A stretch of DNA of 64,000 bases, taken from Flavobacteriia bacterium. Its GTDB lineage: Bacteria > Bacteroidota > Bacteroidia > Flavobacteriales_D > Crocinitomicaceae. Positions 25,328-33,778 of the stretch are shown in pieces. The notes under the pieces were generated by a model. The model was not told the DNA's origin. It did no database searches and saw nothing but the letters and a program-made list of their open reading frames with translations. The DNA lies in assembly GCA_947446925.1 (NCBI GenBank), contig CANFHU010000013.1, positions 1 to 64,000 of the forward strand, in the 5' to 3' direction. Position 1 is the first letter of the stretch. Each line of letters begins with the position of its first letter. The translations under genes were made by a program, and so were the position numbers.

Positions 25328-26166
25328 TGCATTTCCATTTTATACAGTTTTCCTCCTCCTACAATTTTTTGTACTTCATCCGTTAAATAAATTGTATGAT
25401 TATTTTTTGTTGTAATTGCTTCTTTTTGAGAATATGGTTTGGTATAATGTTGTTCTTTATAGGTCCATTTGCCCTCTACCAATTGATAAATCAAAAAACG
25501 ATTATAGGTCAAGAGATACAAGCGATTCGAACAAATTGAAGCAGAAGTTACCGCATCTTTTGTAAAACCCTTGTTGCCTATGTACAATTGAAAACTTCTA
25601 TGAAGCTTGTAGTTACCTGGTTTTGCTGGGATTTTATAACAATAGGTATTTCCATGAAAAGGATTCGCCCGACATTTGGTAAAAATCAACAACGAATCTT
25701 GGTGAAATACAAGTCCCTCTGCATCAAAATTCAACAAGGAATCGGATGGTGGAAACGCATTTTGTTCCAAATAGGAAAAAGTTATTACCTCCGCCATTAC
25801 TTTCTGTTTCGTATGCAAATTAGCTAAAGCAACCTTATATATTTTTAAATCCCGACGATCGTTATTATTGTTGCCTATGTCTGCTATAAATAAATTTCCT
25901 TGTCCATCAATACATAGATCTTCCCAATCTACATTACTTGCATTTTCAATAAGTACTTGATGTACTAATTTACCCTTTAAATTGATGAAGTAAATAATGG
26001 GTTTATCCCCACTGTCATTATGGGTAATCAGGGTGGAATCATTGTAAAATGCGATTCCAGAGGATTCTTCTATACTACTTGGTAAAGAAGCGATTCGCGC
26101 TAAATTTTGGGCGTAATTTGTCCCTGAAACCAATAAGAGAAAAAAGAGGCATACATATTTTATCAT
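25324..26166 (-). CDS. Secreted beta-propeller-like protein
   Basis: 280 residues with a signal peptide (MIKYVCLFFLLLVSGTNYAQ). Repeated strands such as ESSGIAFYNDSTLITHNDSG, NVDWEDLCIDGQGNLFIADIG and FDAEGLVFHQDSLLIFTKC fit a beta-propeller of the kind seen in Bacteroidota exported proteins. No enzyme motif. Start and stop overlap its neighbours by four bases on both sides (LETM1-like gene upstream, HAD gene downstream). Confidence 0.68.
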   Translation of the reverse strand: MIKYVCLFFLLLVSGTNYAQNLARIASLPSSIEESSGIAFYNDSTLITHNDSGDKPIIYFINLKGKLVHQVLIENASNVDWEDLCIDGQGNLFIADIGNNNNDRRDLKIYKVALANLHTKQKVMAEVITFSYLEQNAFPPSDSLLNFDAEGLVFHQDSLLIFTKCRANPFHGNTYCYKIPAKPGNYKLHRSFQLYIGNKGFTKDAVTSASICSNRLYLLTYNRFLIYQLVEGKWTYKEQHYTKPYSQKEAITTKNNHTIYLTDEVQKIVGGGKLYKMEMQ

Positions 26167-27311
26167 CGATCTGTTTTTAGTGAATTATCTCTAAAAGCAC
26201 TTGGACATAGTGCTGGAACATACATTAATGCTATCGGTAGAATCACTGAACCACCAGGTATAATAAAAATAATTGCAGAAGGAATAACCATGGCTAAATC
26301 GATGGATTGTTGTTTTACTTTCGCACGTTCATCCGTGGTTAAATCGGATTTGAATGATTTTGAAACAAGGGAAAAAAACTCGCCTGTCTCTCTACATTCA
26401 ACCCGAAATTTATCCGCATTTCGCTTCCTAATTTTACTCCATTTAAACCCGGATTCACTTCTCCATTTCGCATAATGATCCTCACAGCGGTCGTAACGAG
26501 AAATACCTTGTTCTCCTTTTTTGATAGATCCATTCGTGTAGTGAACAGTATCTGCATTCGCAAATGTTTTTCGCCAAGTTCGTCGTTCCTTTGGTTTAAT
26601 ACGAGCAGATGCGAGATAATAATTAAATAGTTCCTTTTCTTTACATTGAAGTATATAATCCTTTCTTGCCTCTGCCACCACAAACGCAATTGTCTGATTT
26701 GCGAGTGAATCCTCCACCGCTTTCGAAAATACCCTTCCAGTTCTTAAAAAAGAATGAAATTGAGTGGTTTCATTTAAGAGTAAAGCATTTACCTCAGAAC
26801 GGTACCACATTGGGTTTCGGAACCAATTTCGCGGAATTTGAATTTTATGTGCAATTTTCAATTCCAAAAAATGTGTTTTGAGTAATTTATTTATGAGTTT
26901 ACTTGTATCTCCATGGTAAAATACACTCAAAGCATTGATGAAATCATCTAGATTATCGCTTGGTACTATTTTTGATTGCTTGTAAACAGCCAACAAATAT
27001 TCAAATACTAATAGTTTTGTTTTATCTTTTTTAGTCCAATGAATGTCTGAAATATGAGTGGCATAAAGTAATGTTGGGAAGGATTCAGGGAGATGTGTTC
27101 GTTCTAATGCTAAGGTTTTAGAATAAATAGATGGAACTTGCAAACTATCTGCAAGGATAATTTTCCCTTGTATATATAAATCTTCGTATTTATTGATCCA
27201 TCCGCGTGTACTTGGATATAGGGAGGTCATTGTTGTTCCTTGTGCATTGGTGAAAAAACCAATAACCGTACATAGAACACTAACAATCGTAACCTTAATC
27301 TTCAATTTCAT
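26163..27311 (-). CDS. LETM1-related paralogue with signal-like N-terminus
   Basis: 382 residues. The C-terminus (residues ~320-375: VIPSAIIFIIPGGSVILPIA, then CPSAFRDN) is the LETM1-like hallmark, and residues 28-45 (MTSLYPSTRGWINKYEDL) match the start of the neighbouring paralogue. It differs by a hydrophobic leader (MKLKIKVTIVSVLCTVIGFF, then TNAQ) that looks like a signal peptide, and by a rewritten middle. Translation from M28 (27230) would give a cytosolic form. It overlaps the upstream paralogue by 17 bases. Probably a diverged tandem duplicate; function unknown. Confidence 0.75.
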   Translation of the reverse strand: MKLKIKVTIVSVLCTVIGFFTNAQGTTMTSLYPSTRGWINKYEDLYIQGKIILADSLQVPSIYSKTLALERTHLPESFPTLLYATHISDIHWTKKDKTKLLVFEYLLAVYKQSKIVPSDNLDDFINALSVFYHGDTSKLINKLLKTHFLELKIAHKIQIPRNWFRNPMWYRSEVNALLLNETTQFHSFLRTGRVFSKAVEDSLANQTIAFVVAEARKDYILQCKEKELFNYYLASARIKPKERRTWRKTFANADTVHYTNGSIKKGEQGISRYDRCEDHYAKWRSESGFKWSKIRKRNADKFRVECRETGEFFSLVSKSFKSDLTTDERAKVKQQSIDLAMVIPSAIIFIIPGGSVILPIALMYVPALCPSAFRDNSLKTDR

Positions 27312-28551
27312 TATCTCTAAATGCAGAAGGAATTAAATCTGGAATTATTTTAAGGACAATTGGCAATAATAAAGCGCCTCCAGGCAACATAAAAATGGTA
27401 ACCGCAGGCATCGTTTTTAACAAATCTAGGAATTGCGTTTTCACCTTTTCCTTCTCCTCTTTGGTCAATTCTTGATTAGTAGATTTTTTAATGAGCAATA
27501 CCAATTCTTTGCTTTGTTTTAATTCTAAGGCTAATTTATCTTTATTTCTTCCTAAAATCTTGATCCAACGTTTGGAAACATTGCCATATAAATGTTCTAC
27601 TGCATTTTTATTTTGTAGGAAGGAAATTTTATCGGTATGATTTAAAACAAATTGTTCGATAGAAACGATCGTTTCGTTTAATTCTTCCCTAGGAATATGC
27701 AAGAAATCACAGAATTTCAGCAAAAATTCTTTTTCATGCACTAAGGTTTCTTGGTTGGTGTAAATAGTAAGTACTGAAATATCAATGAGGAAACGTTTAA
27801 ATATCCAAATATGGGAAAAGATGGCGGACAAATCGGTTAACGATGCTCCGTTCTTCACGTAATAGAGGGCTTGTTTTTTACGGTGTTCGTGTAAATTTGC
27901 AGAAGCCAAAAAAACGTCAAACATTGCTCTCTCTGAGGGTTGAATTTCCCCATCGGAATACCCTGTAAACACGATTGTTTTAAGGACGTCCAATGCTAAT
28001 TCTTCGTAATTAGACTCCACAATCGTTTTTTTCGTCTTGATGTACTCGTGGTATAAAATCACATCTAAATAAACGAATGAATTACTTAAATAATTTACCC
28101 ATAACGCATTCTCCAACAAATTCAGTTTGATATCTGTCCGTTTTTCTAAAATATTCTCCAATTTTTCAACTGCAGATTCTTTTTTGAAAAACCCCATTAA
28201 TTTACTGATTGTAGGCGCATTATGTTTTCCATAAAATGCGAGTAAAGAAGCGATAAAATTATCGAAGTCTTGTACAGCATCTCCCCCATTTAACACGAAG
28301 ATAAACAGGTGCGATTCAAACAAGAGTAAGGTTAATTTTTCTTCGGTAGTCCAGGAATTACCATCCACTTCGGTAGCGAATAATACTTCGGTTGGAAATC
28401 CAAATACAATCCCAGACTGAGAAAGATGTAAATGCGCGAAATGCTCTAAACTCAAGCCTTTTGGTTTTTCCACCGATACAATAATTTCCCCTTTGTTGAG
28501 TAAATCTTCGTATTTGGTTATCCAACCTTTTGCACCAGGAGCAAGCAACAT
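27295..28551 (-). CDS. LETM1-related protein
   Basis: 418 residues from the ATG at 28551 (MLLAPGAKGWITKYEDLLNK), chosen because longer starts run back through lspA. The C-terminal motif TMPAVTIFMLPGGALLLPIV with PDLIPSAFRDN is that of the LETM1-related proteins annotated in Flavobacteria, sometimes as biofilm-associated. Mostly helical, with one hydrophobic segment near the end. The family's biochemical role is not established; eukaryotic LETM1 is a mitochondrial cation-exchange protein, but only the short C-terminal motif is shared. It lies 11 bases after lspA. Confidence 0.82.
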   Translation of the reverse strand: MLLAPGAKGWITKYEDLLNKGEIIVSVEKPKGLSLEHFAHLHLSQSGIVFGFPTEVLFATEVDGNSWTTEEKLTLLLFESHLFIFVLNGGDAVQDFDNFIASLLAFYGKHNAPTISKLMGFFKKESAVEKLENILEKRTDIKLNLLENALWVNYLSNSFVYLDVILYHEYIKTKKTIVESNYEELALDVLKTIVFTGYSDGEIQPSERAMFDVFLASANLHEHRKKQALYYVKNGASLTDLSAIFSHIWIFKRFLIDISVLTIYTNQETLVHEKEFLLKFCDFLHIPREELNETIVSIEQFVLNHTDKISFLQNKNAVEHLYGNVSKRWIKILGRNKDKLALELKQSKELVLLIKKSTNQELTKEEKEKVKTQFLDLLKTMPAVTIFMLPGGALLLPIVLKIIPDLIPSAFRDNEIED

Positions 28552-28562
28552 CGTCGTAGGGA

Positions 28563-29249
28563 TTAATCTTCGGAAGTTTCCAAACGTTCTTCCTTTTTTT
28601 CCTTTGGAAAATAGGTGCGTTGACGAATCAATACCATAACTACACCAATAGTTATCGATCCATCTGCTAAATTCCAAATAGCAGGGAAAATCTCTTTGCC
28701 TCCTAGAAAAGGAACCCAAGTCGGCCAAATGCCATTAAATTGAAACATATCTACCACATTTCCAAGTAAAAATCCTTGGTGGCGCACTTCTAACTCTACT
28801 GGGTTCGTTCCGAAATAATTACAAACAGCTTTCACTCCGGATCCAGGGAATTGGTTGTAACTAGAACAAGCGTCGAAAGGAAAAATAAAGTCGTAGAACA
28901 TAGAATCAATCAAATTGCCCAAGGCACCAGCAAAGATGAACCCAACAGCAATTAAAAATTCGATTCGTGCATTTTCTTTTGCTTGTTTCACCCAATACCA
29001 AGCAATACCAACAATTGCAATAATTCTAAAAATACTTAAGGATAATTTTGCTAACATACCACTACCGAAAGTAGTACCAAATGCCATTCCAGGGTTTTCA
29101 ATGTATTGTAAACGCAACCAAGAACCAAGAAGATTAATAGGTTCAGCTGCCGCAACCATCGATGACTTCATGTATATTTTCATCGCTTGGTCTAAAAACA
29201 AAATAAGGGCCACGATAGCCCCTACAATGATTAATCTTTTACGAAACAT
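28563..29249 (-). CDS. lspA: Lipoprotein signal peptidase (signal peptidase II)
   Basis: 228 residues from the ATG at 29249 (MFRKRLIIVGAIVAL), one base beyond the upstream stop; a start 27 bases earlier would overlap the DksA-like gene. Membrane aspartyl protease that cleaves prolipoproteins before the lipidated cysteine. Catalytic aspartates are in GNLIDS and NLADGSITIGV; IENPGMAFG is also conserved. It carries the ~60-residue insertion (FIFPFDACSSY...RHQGFLLGN) usual for Bacteroidota LspA. Clients in this window would be the lipoproteins at 13612, 29925 and 38648. Confidence 0.93.
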   Translation of the reverse strand: MFRKRLIIVGAIVALILFLDQAMKIYMKSSMVAAAEPINLLGSWLRLQYIENPGMAFGTTFGSGMLAKLSLSIFRIIAIVGIAWYWVKQAKENARIEFLIAVGFIFAGALGNLIDSMFYDFIFPFDACSSYNQFPGSGVKAVCNYFGTNPVELEVRHQGFLLGNVVDMFQFNGIWPTWVPFLGGKEIFPAIWNLADGSITIGVVMVLIRQRTYFPKEKKEERLETSED

Positions 29250-29250
29250 A

Positions 29251-29631
29251 TTATTTCTGACTGTTTTTAGCTTCAATACTTAAGGTTGCATGTGGAACTA
29301 AACGTAAACGTTCTTTTTGAATTAATTTACCTGTTTCACGGCAAACACCATACGTTTTGTTTTCAATACGTACCAAGGCATTACGTAAATTTTGGATAAA
29401 TTGTTCTTGACGTGCCGCTAATTGGGCAACTTCCTCTCTAGATAATGTCTCTGAACCATCTTCCATCATATTGAAGGTACGGCCTGTATCATCTGTACCA
29501 TGATCATCCGATAAAGAAAGTGATTTGCTTAATAAGGAGTAATCATGATCTGCCTCTTTTAATTTTTCTAAAATCAACTCCTTAAACTCCTGAAGTTCAG
29601 TGTCTGAATATCTATTTTTTTCTTTTTCCAT
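29251..29631 (-). CDS. TraR/DksA-type protein with a reduced zinc finger
   Basis: 126 residues from the ATG at 29631 (MEKEKNRYSDTELQEFKELI). Coiled-coil N-terminus, then the DksA/TraR C-terminal region YGVCRETGKLIQKERLRLVP with HATLS. Only one cysteine of the usual C4 finger is present, as in many Bacteroidota members. DksA-family proteins bind the RNA polymerase secondary channel; whether this form does is unknown. First gene of the lspA run. Confidence 0.86.
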   Translation of the reverse strand: MEKEKNRYSDTELQEFKELILEKLKEADHDYSLLSKSLSLSDDHGTDDTGRTFNMMEDGSETLSREEVAQLAARQEQFIQNLRNALVRIENKTYGVCRETGKLIQKERLRLVPHATLSIEAKNSQK

Positions 29632-29751
29632 CGGAATATTGTTTTCAATTTTGAAAAACAAATATAAATGAATTTTTTGTTTTAAAGTCGTTTTTTCAAA
29701 CAACTATTTTAATGGTAAATAATAAAAAAGAAGTATAAATTGATTAAATAC

Positions 29752-29788
29752 AAATATCCCAATCAATTGGAATTAATTGGGATATTTA
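29752..29788 (-). terminator. Hairpin downstream of the 29925 lipoprotein gene
   Basis: aaatatcccaat (29752-29763) pairs with attgggatattt (29776-29787), a 12-base stem with a 12-base loop. T-tracts are weak on both sides. It resembles the hairpin at 30832-30868, including the cccaatca core. Confidence 0.5.
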
Positions 29789-29847
29789 TTTAAAAAATAA
29801 TTTGAATTATAAAAATGTATTCTCCTTACTTAATTACTTGTAAATCA

Positions 29848-29900
29848 TTTAAAAATTAGCAGAAATACCTGCATTATCAATACATCTTTGGCTAACTACA
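29848..29900 (-). pseudogene. Remnant of a beta-barrel gene 3' end
   Basis: On the minus strand this reads as the last codons of the beta-barrel gene at 30920-31552: DNAGISANF-stop here against VNAGITAKF-stop there, with clear base-level similarity over about 50 bases. It lies just past the lipoprotein stop codon and has no start or body. It is best read as the tail of a second beta-barrel copy whose body has been lost or replaced. Confidence 0.65.
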
Positions 29901-29924
29901 AACCATTATTTTCAGTTGAAAATA

Positions 29925-30722
29925 CTATTTTGACCAAGTGTATTTGTAAGTTATAATATCTGATGCATCCTTTTCATTTTGGACTGACATTTCGATAACT
30001 CTATTGTAAGCATCAAATTTGTAGTTATACAAATAGGTGTCAACACTTTTATCATTATTAGTTGTGATTCGTTTTTTGACTAAATTTTTAGTACGAAAAC
30101 CTTCTAGATAACTAAAATCACTTAAATGGGATTCGTCAATATATTGAAAAATTGAAATCCAGTTATTTTGTTTATCTAAATAATATTCATAAGTTGATTC
30201 ATTATAAGAATTTAGATTTCCATCTTTCCATGAAAAAACTAATGTGTCTGTCTTATCAACTTCAAAAATTTTCGAAAGATAATTTGAACTATATTCAAAA
30301 GAGAATTTATTATCATCACAAACTAATTGTTTGATTGTTCCATTCGTGTTTAAGTCTACATTAAATTTAAGTTTTGTTGTATCAACAGTCTGATTATTAA
30401 ATTGATCATTATTATAATAATCTATATTCTCAACATCAATTAAAATACTGTTTTCAACCCAAATTAGATTCCATTTATGAGTATGGTTATTTGTAAATGA
30501 ATTTAATTTTTTTATTTCATATTCATCTACAAATACCTTAACTAATTTATTGTTTTCGTAGACATACTTTACAGTATCTGCAGCCATACCGTCGAATCTT
30601 GTCACCATCGTCACTCTTTCCCCATCCACATTGGTTGGACTAGGGTTATTTGGTGTTGGTTTATCTTTTATACACGCAACTGCTAGTAATACAATACTAA
30701 CTAATGCAATAATCTTTTTCAT
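29925..30722 (-). CDS. Lipoprotein with RHS-like tail
   Basis: 265 residues. Lipoprotein signal MKKIIALVSIVLLAVAC with C17, then a Pro/Asn linker. The rest is strand-rich with Tyr/Asn-dense repeats and ends like an RHS-type strand (YNYKFDAYNRVIEMSVQN). I do not recognise a defined family. Its upstream DNA and downstream remnant match those of the neighbouring beta-barrel gene, suggesting it occupies a duplicated expression cassette. Confidence 0.72.
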   Translation of the reverse strand: MKKIIALVSIVLLAVACIKDKPTPNNPSPTNVDGERVTMVTRFDGMAADTVKYVYENNKLVKVFVDEYEIKKLNSFTNNHTHKWNLIWVENSILIDVENIDYYNNDQFNNQTVDTTKLKFNVDLNTNGTIKQLVCDDNKFSFEYSSNYLSKIFEVDKTDTLVFSWKDGNLNSYNESTYEYYLDKQNNWISIFQYIDESHLSDFSYLEGFRTKNLVKKRITTNNDKSVDTYLYNYKFDAYNRVIEMSVQNEKDASDIITYKYTWSK

Positions 30723-30747
30723 ATTATTTATTTTTAAAGTTAAATGA

Positions 30748-30755
30748 CAAATCTA
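30748..30755 (-). promoter_or_regulatory. Likely -7 box of the 29925 lipoprotein gene
   Basis: Reads TAGATTTG on the minus strand, matching TAnnTTTG, 26 bases before the start codon. The surrounding ~100 bases, including a dyad gtgtttcgaacac at 30791-30803, align with the region upstream of the beta-barrel gene. Confidence 0.6.
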
Positions 30756-30831
30756 AAGTCAAAGAATCTTTAAGAACCTATTCAAAATCCGTGTTTCGAA
30801 CACATATTAAATCTAAAACAGGTATCTATTT

Positions 30832-30868
30832 GAAAATCCCAATCAACAAATGCTGATTGGGATTTTCT
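30832..30868 (-). terminator. Terminator after the beta-barrel gene
   Basis: gaaaatcccaatca (30832-30845) pairs with tgattgggattttc (30854-30867): a 14-base stem with an 8-base loop, 50 bases past the stop codon. T-rich on both sides, probably bidirectional. Confidence 0.8.
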
Positions 30869-30919
30869 TAGTTTTTGAACTTTTATGGATTAACCAGTCT
30901 TTAGTTAAACGTAATTAAA

Positions 30920-31552
30920 TTAAAACTTAGCTGTTATACCTGCATTAACAAGACCTCCTTGGCCTACACCTAATGCTAAATTCATACCAATATTGTCTGT
31001 AAAGAAATATCTAAAACCAAAACCTAGTTTAGACGCTACAGGGAATGTAGATTTAGTAGTTGGTGAAACATACCCAACGTAATCAGATTTAGCCGTAAAA
31101 GTTCTAGATCCATAACCCAAGCCAAAAACAAAATAAGAATCAAACTTACTATTATTGATAAAGTGATAATTAAAAGTAAGCATTGTTCCTAATTTGGATG
31201 TAAGTAAACTTGCATCATATTTAACTAAGTTCATGTCCGCATCGAAATCTGATTCTTTATATTGAATTTTAGATGAATTAAACCCAATATCAATTCCTAA
31301 ACCAATTTTATCGGAAAGTAAATACTCTCCACGAATTCCTAATGGACCAATACTTGAGAAAGTAGATTCAGAATTATTAGATACAATTGCTTTAAAAATT
31401 GCATTGTATAAATTACCATATCCATAGTAGCCATCCAATAGAATAGTACCTTCACTTAATCCTTTAGATTTACCTCCTTTTTTTTGCGCATTTGATTCAA
31501 ATGCAAACAATGTAATAGTCATTATTAGTAACGGCAATACAATTTTTTTCAT
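30920..31552 (-). CDS. Outer-membrane beta-barrel protein
   Basis: 210 residues with a signal peptide (ending near AFESNAQ), then alternating strands typical of an 8-10 strand OmpW/OmpX-like barrel: GIRGEYLLSDKIGLGIDIGF, YFVFGLGYGSR, LGFGFRYFFTDNIGMNLALG, and a C-terminal aromatic (ITAKF). It sits in the outer membrane; ligand unknown. Monocistronic with a -7 box at 31578-31585. Confidence 0.85.
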   Translation of the reverse strand: MKKIVLPLLIMTITLFAFESNAQKKGGKSKGLSEGTILLDGYYGYGNLYNAIFKAIVSNNSESTFSSIGPLGIRGEYLLSDKIGLGIDIGFNSSKIQYKESDFDADMNLVKYDASLLTSKLGTMLTFNYHFINNSKFDSYFVFGLGYGSRTFTAKSDYVGYVSPTTKSTFPVASKLGFGFRYFFTDNIGMNLALGVGQGGLVNAGITAKF

Positions 31553-31577
31553 ACTATTTATTTTTAAAGTTATAGAG

Positions 31578-31585
31578 CAAATCTA
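31578..31585 (-). promoter_or_regulatory. Likely -7 box of the beta-barrel gene
   Basis: TAGATTTG on the minus strand, 26 bases before the start codon, the same sequence and distance as at 30748-30755. A dyad gtacctgtttcgggtac lies at 31616-31632, in the position of the dyad upstream of the lipoprotein gene. Confidence 0.6.
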
Positions 31586-31696
31586 CATTCAAAGAAGTTT
31601 AAAAACCTATTCAAAGTACCTGTTTCGGGTACAAATACCACTAAAAACAGGTATTTATACCTATATTTTTGAAGTGTTAAATCTTAAAATGCTTGG

Positions 31697-31704
31697 TATC
31701 TTTG
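31697..31704 (+). promoter_or_regulatory. Likely -7 box of the DUF7793/two-component operon
   Basis: TATCTTTG, an exact TAnnTTTG match 13 bases before the first ATG of the plus-strand operon. No perfect TTG is found 19 bases further upstream. Confidence 0.5.
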
Positions 31705-31717
31705 TAACAAAAATACG

Positions 31718-32122
31718 ATGCGAGAAGCTTCAAATCATTTCGTGAAATTTTGGATGGAAGACGGTATCATGTATTCCCGTTTCCTAAAAGAGGTGCAGCT
31801 AGATTTAGAATGCATCCAAGAATTTATACAATTTAGACATGAATTCTCCCAAGGAGAAAAACAATATTGGTTACACGATTTGAACGGATTAAAAATAATG
31901 ACAAAAGATGCAAAAGAATATGGCGATAAATATGGTCAGGAATTCCTGCATGCTGGAGCCATTATTGTGCATAATCACCTGCAAAAATTTCTCTTAAACA
32001 CCTTTATCATCGTAAAAAAACCAAGTGTTAAAACATCTATTTTTACCAATAAAGAAAGTGCTAAAAAATGGTTATTCGAACAAAAACAGAAATCATTTCA
32101 CCAAAAAAATAAGTTACCCTAA
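31718..32122 (+). CDS. DUF7793-like protein, copy 1
   Basis: 134 residues, no signal peptide. It begins ASNHFVKFWMEDGIMYSRF and contains WLHDLNGLKIMTKDAKEYGD and FLHAGAIIVHNHLQKFLLN, the pattern of small STAS/SpoIIAA-like (DUF7793) proteins in Bacteroidota. About half its residues match copy 2 downstream. The ending SVKTSIFTNKESAKKWLFEQ is typical of the fold. Likely a cytosolic signalling or regulatory protein; no phosphosite is established. First gene of a four-gene operon with a kinase and response regulator. Confidence 0.75.
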   Translation: MREASNHFVKFWMEDGIMYSRFLKEVQLDLECIQEFIQFRHEFSQGEKQYWLHDLNGLKIMTKDAKEYGDKYGQEFLHAGAIIVHNHLQKFLLNTFIIVKKPSVKTSIFTNKESAKKWLFEQKQKSFHQKNKLP

Positions 32123-32124
32123 CG

Positions 32125-32520
32125 ATGCAAGAAACTTCAAATCATTTTACAAAATTTTGGATGGAAGATGGAATCATGCATTCGATATTCTTACACGATG
32201 TTCAATTAGACCTTGATTATTGTATTGCTTTAATCAATTTGCGACATACATTTTCAAACGAGGAAAGTCAATATTGGTTGTATGATCTAAATAATCTGCA
32301 ATCCATGTCGAAAGATGCGAAAGATTATGCAGCAAAATACGGGGATAACTATTTACATGCGGCAGCAATTATCGTTCATTCCCATTTACAAAAATTTATA
32401 ATCAATACTTTTATCACCGTTAAAAAACCGAATGTAAAGACACGGATTTTTACAGACAAAACAAAAGCAAAAAACTGGTTGTTAAAACATAAAAAAGCAA
32501 ATGAATCAAAAAGCAATTGA
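32125..32520 (+). CDS. DUF7793-like protein, copy 2
   Basis: 131 residues, tandem paralogue of the preceding gene two bases away: SNHFTKFWMEDGIMHSIF, WLYDLNNLQSMSKDAKDYAA and YLHAAAIIVHSHLQKFIINT align throughout. Its 3' end overlaps the histidine kinase start by 20 bases, so translation is coupled. The operon suggests that these two proteins act with the kinase, but the mechanism is unknown. Confidence 0.76.
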   Translation: MQETSNHFTKFWMEDGIMHSIFLHDVQLDLDYCIALINLRHTFSNEESQYWLYDLNNLQSMSKDAKDYAAKYGDNYLHAAAIIVHSHLQKFIINTFITVKKPNVKTRIFTDKTKAKNWLLKHKKANESKSN

Positions 32521-33778
32521 TGCAATTATAGGTAGACTTCGTGCGTTGAACAAGGATGAATTTGTTCCGCCATTAACAACCGAAAATTCCCTTGAAAATC
32601 TTTTAGAAGAGTTACATCTGCTTGAATCCAAAAATCAAGAAGAGAAAAAACTTCGAAATGCAATCGTAGATCATTTGCATCATAATATGGCAGGTAACCT
32701 CTATGAAAAATTTCCAACGGAACAATTTAATTACGAATTTCAAATATTAGGGGAGGGAATAAATGCCTATATCGATGAACTTGAAATTAATACCATCAAT
32801 AAAGAAAATTTCAATTTAATCTTAACAACACTACCAGAACGCATCTTTGTATTCGATTTCAAAAATTATATTTTTTATTCCAATTGTGAAGGAGAGCCTT
32901 TTTTAAACGAAAAAGTAATTAAAAAATACTTCCAATTGGACGAATTTATTCCCAAAGGTTTATTAGATAAAATTGAAGTATTTAAAGTAAAACAAACATC
33001 CAATTTTGAATTTCATTTTTCTTACAAAAACCAACTCCAAGAAACGATACATTTAGAAATCAACTTAATTCACATAGATTTCGAACAAAAAAAACAAATA
33101 TTACTCATTGCGAAAGACATAACTTTACAAAAAAATGCAGAATTAGATCGTTTAAAAGCCATCATTTTAGGGCAAGACCAAGAACGAAAACGATTAGCTT
33201 CTGATTTACATGATTCCCTCGGGCAAGAATTAGGTGCAATTAAATTTTTCATAGGATCTCTGTCTTTAATGCAAAAAGATTCTGCTGAATATTTAGAATG
33301 TTTAGAAGAAATTGACCGTATGGTGAACGATTCCATTTCTTCGGTGCGAGAAATTACTTTTGACCTAATGCCTTTTGTACTTGAAAACAAGACCTTAAAC
33401 AAAGCAATTGAACAACTGTGTAACCAAACAAATACCATCCATCCTTTACACGTACATTTTTCCGAAAATGCAAAAAAAATAGAAAGAAAAGACAAAAAAG
33501 AAGAAGCAATTATCTATCGTATTGTACAAGAGTTTTTTAATAATACGATTAAACATGCGCATGCCGAACATCTGTATGTCAAATTAGAACAAACCAAAGA
33601 ACAATTGACCATTCAACTCATCGATGATGGGACCGGATTTGAATTGCATGCTGTACAAAAAAACAACGGCTTGCGAAACATTACACAACGTTTAGAAGTG
33701 CTTCAAGCAGAATATGCATGGGAAAGCAACGCAACGGACGGTACCTCTTTAACTTTTACCCTGTATGAAAAAAATTAA
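32501..33778 (+). CDS. Cytosolic HisKA_3-type sensor histidine kinase
   Basis: 425 residues without membrane helices. A helical N-terminus (1-100) is followed by a PAS-like region (about 105-210, ending LLIAKDITLQK). The NarX/DesK-type dimerisation helix has H237 in QERKRLASDLHDSLGQELGA, and the HATPase_c domain shows EFFNNTIKHAHA, DDGTGFELH and GLRNITQRLEVL. It phosphorylates the NarL-type regulator encoded next, which it overlaps by 14 bases. It senses an internal cue by inference from the missing membrane segments. Confidence 0.92.
   Translation: MNQKAIDAIIGRLRALNKDEFVPPLTTENSLENLLEELHLLESKNQEEKKLRNAIVDHLHHNMAGNLYEKFPTEQFNYEFQILGEGINAYIDELEINTINKENFNLILTTLPERIFVFDFKNYIFYSNCEGEPFLNEKVIKKYFQLDEFIPKGLLDKIEVFKVKQTSNFEFHFSYKNQLQETIHLEINLIHIDFEQKKQILLIAKDITLQKNAELDRLKAIILGQDQERKRLASDLHDSLGQELGAIKFFIGSLSLMQKDSAEYLECLEEIDRMVNDSISSVREITFDLMPFVLENKTLNKAIEQLCNQTNTIHPLHVHFSENAKKIERKDKKEEAIIYRIVQEFFNNTIKHAHAEHLYVKLEQTKEQLTIQLIDDGTGFELHAVQKNNGLRNITQRLEVLQAEYAWESNATDGTSLTFTLYEKN

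Noticed and set aside
26339-26689. 116-residue ORF within the LETM1-like paralogue
   Set aside because: Same strand, different frame; the main frame carries the family motifs on both sides.
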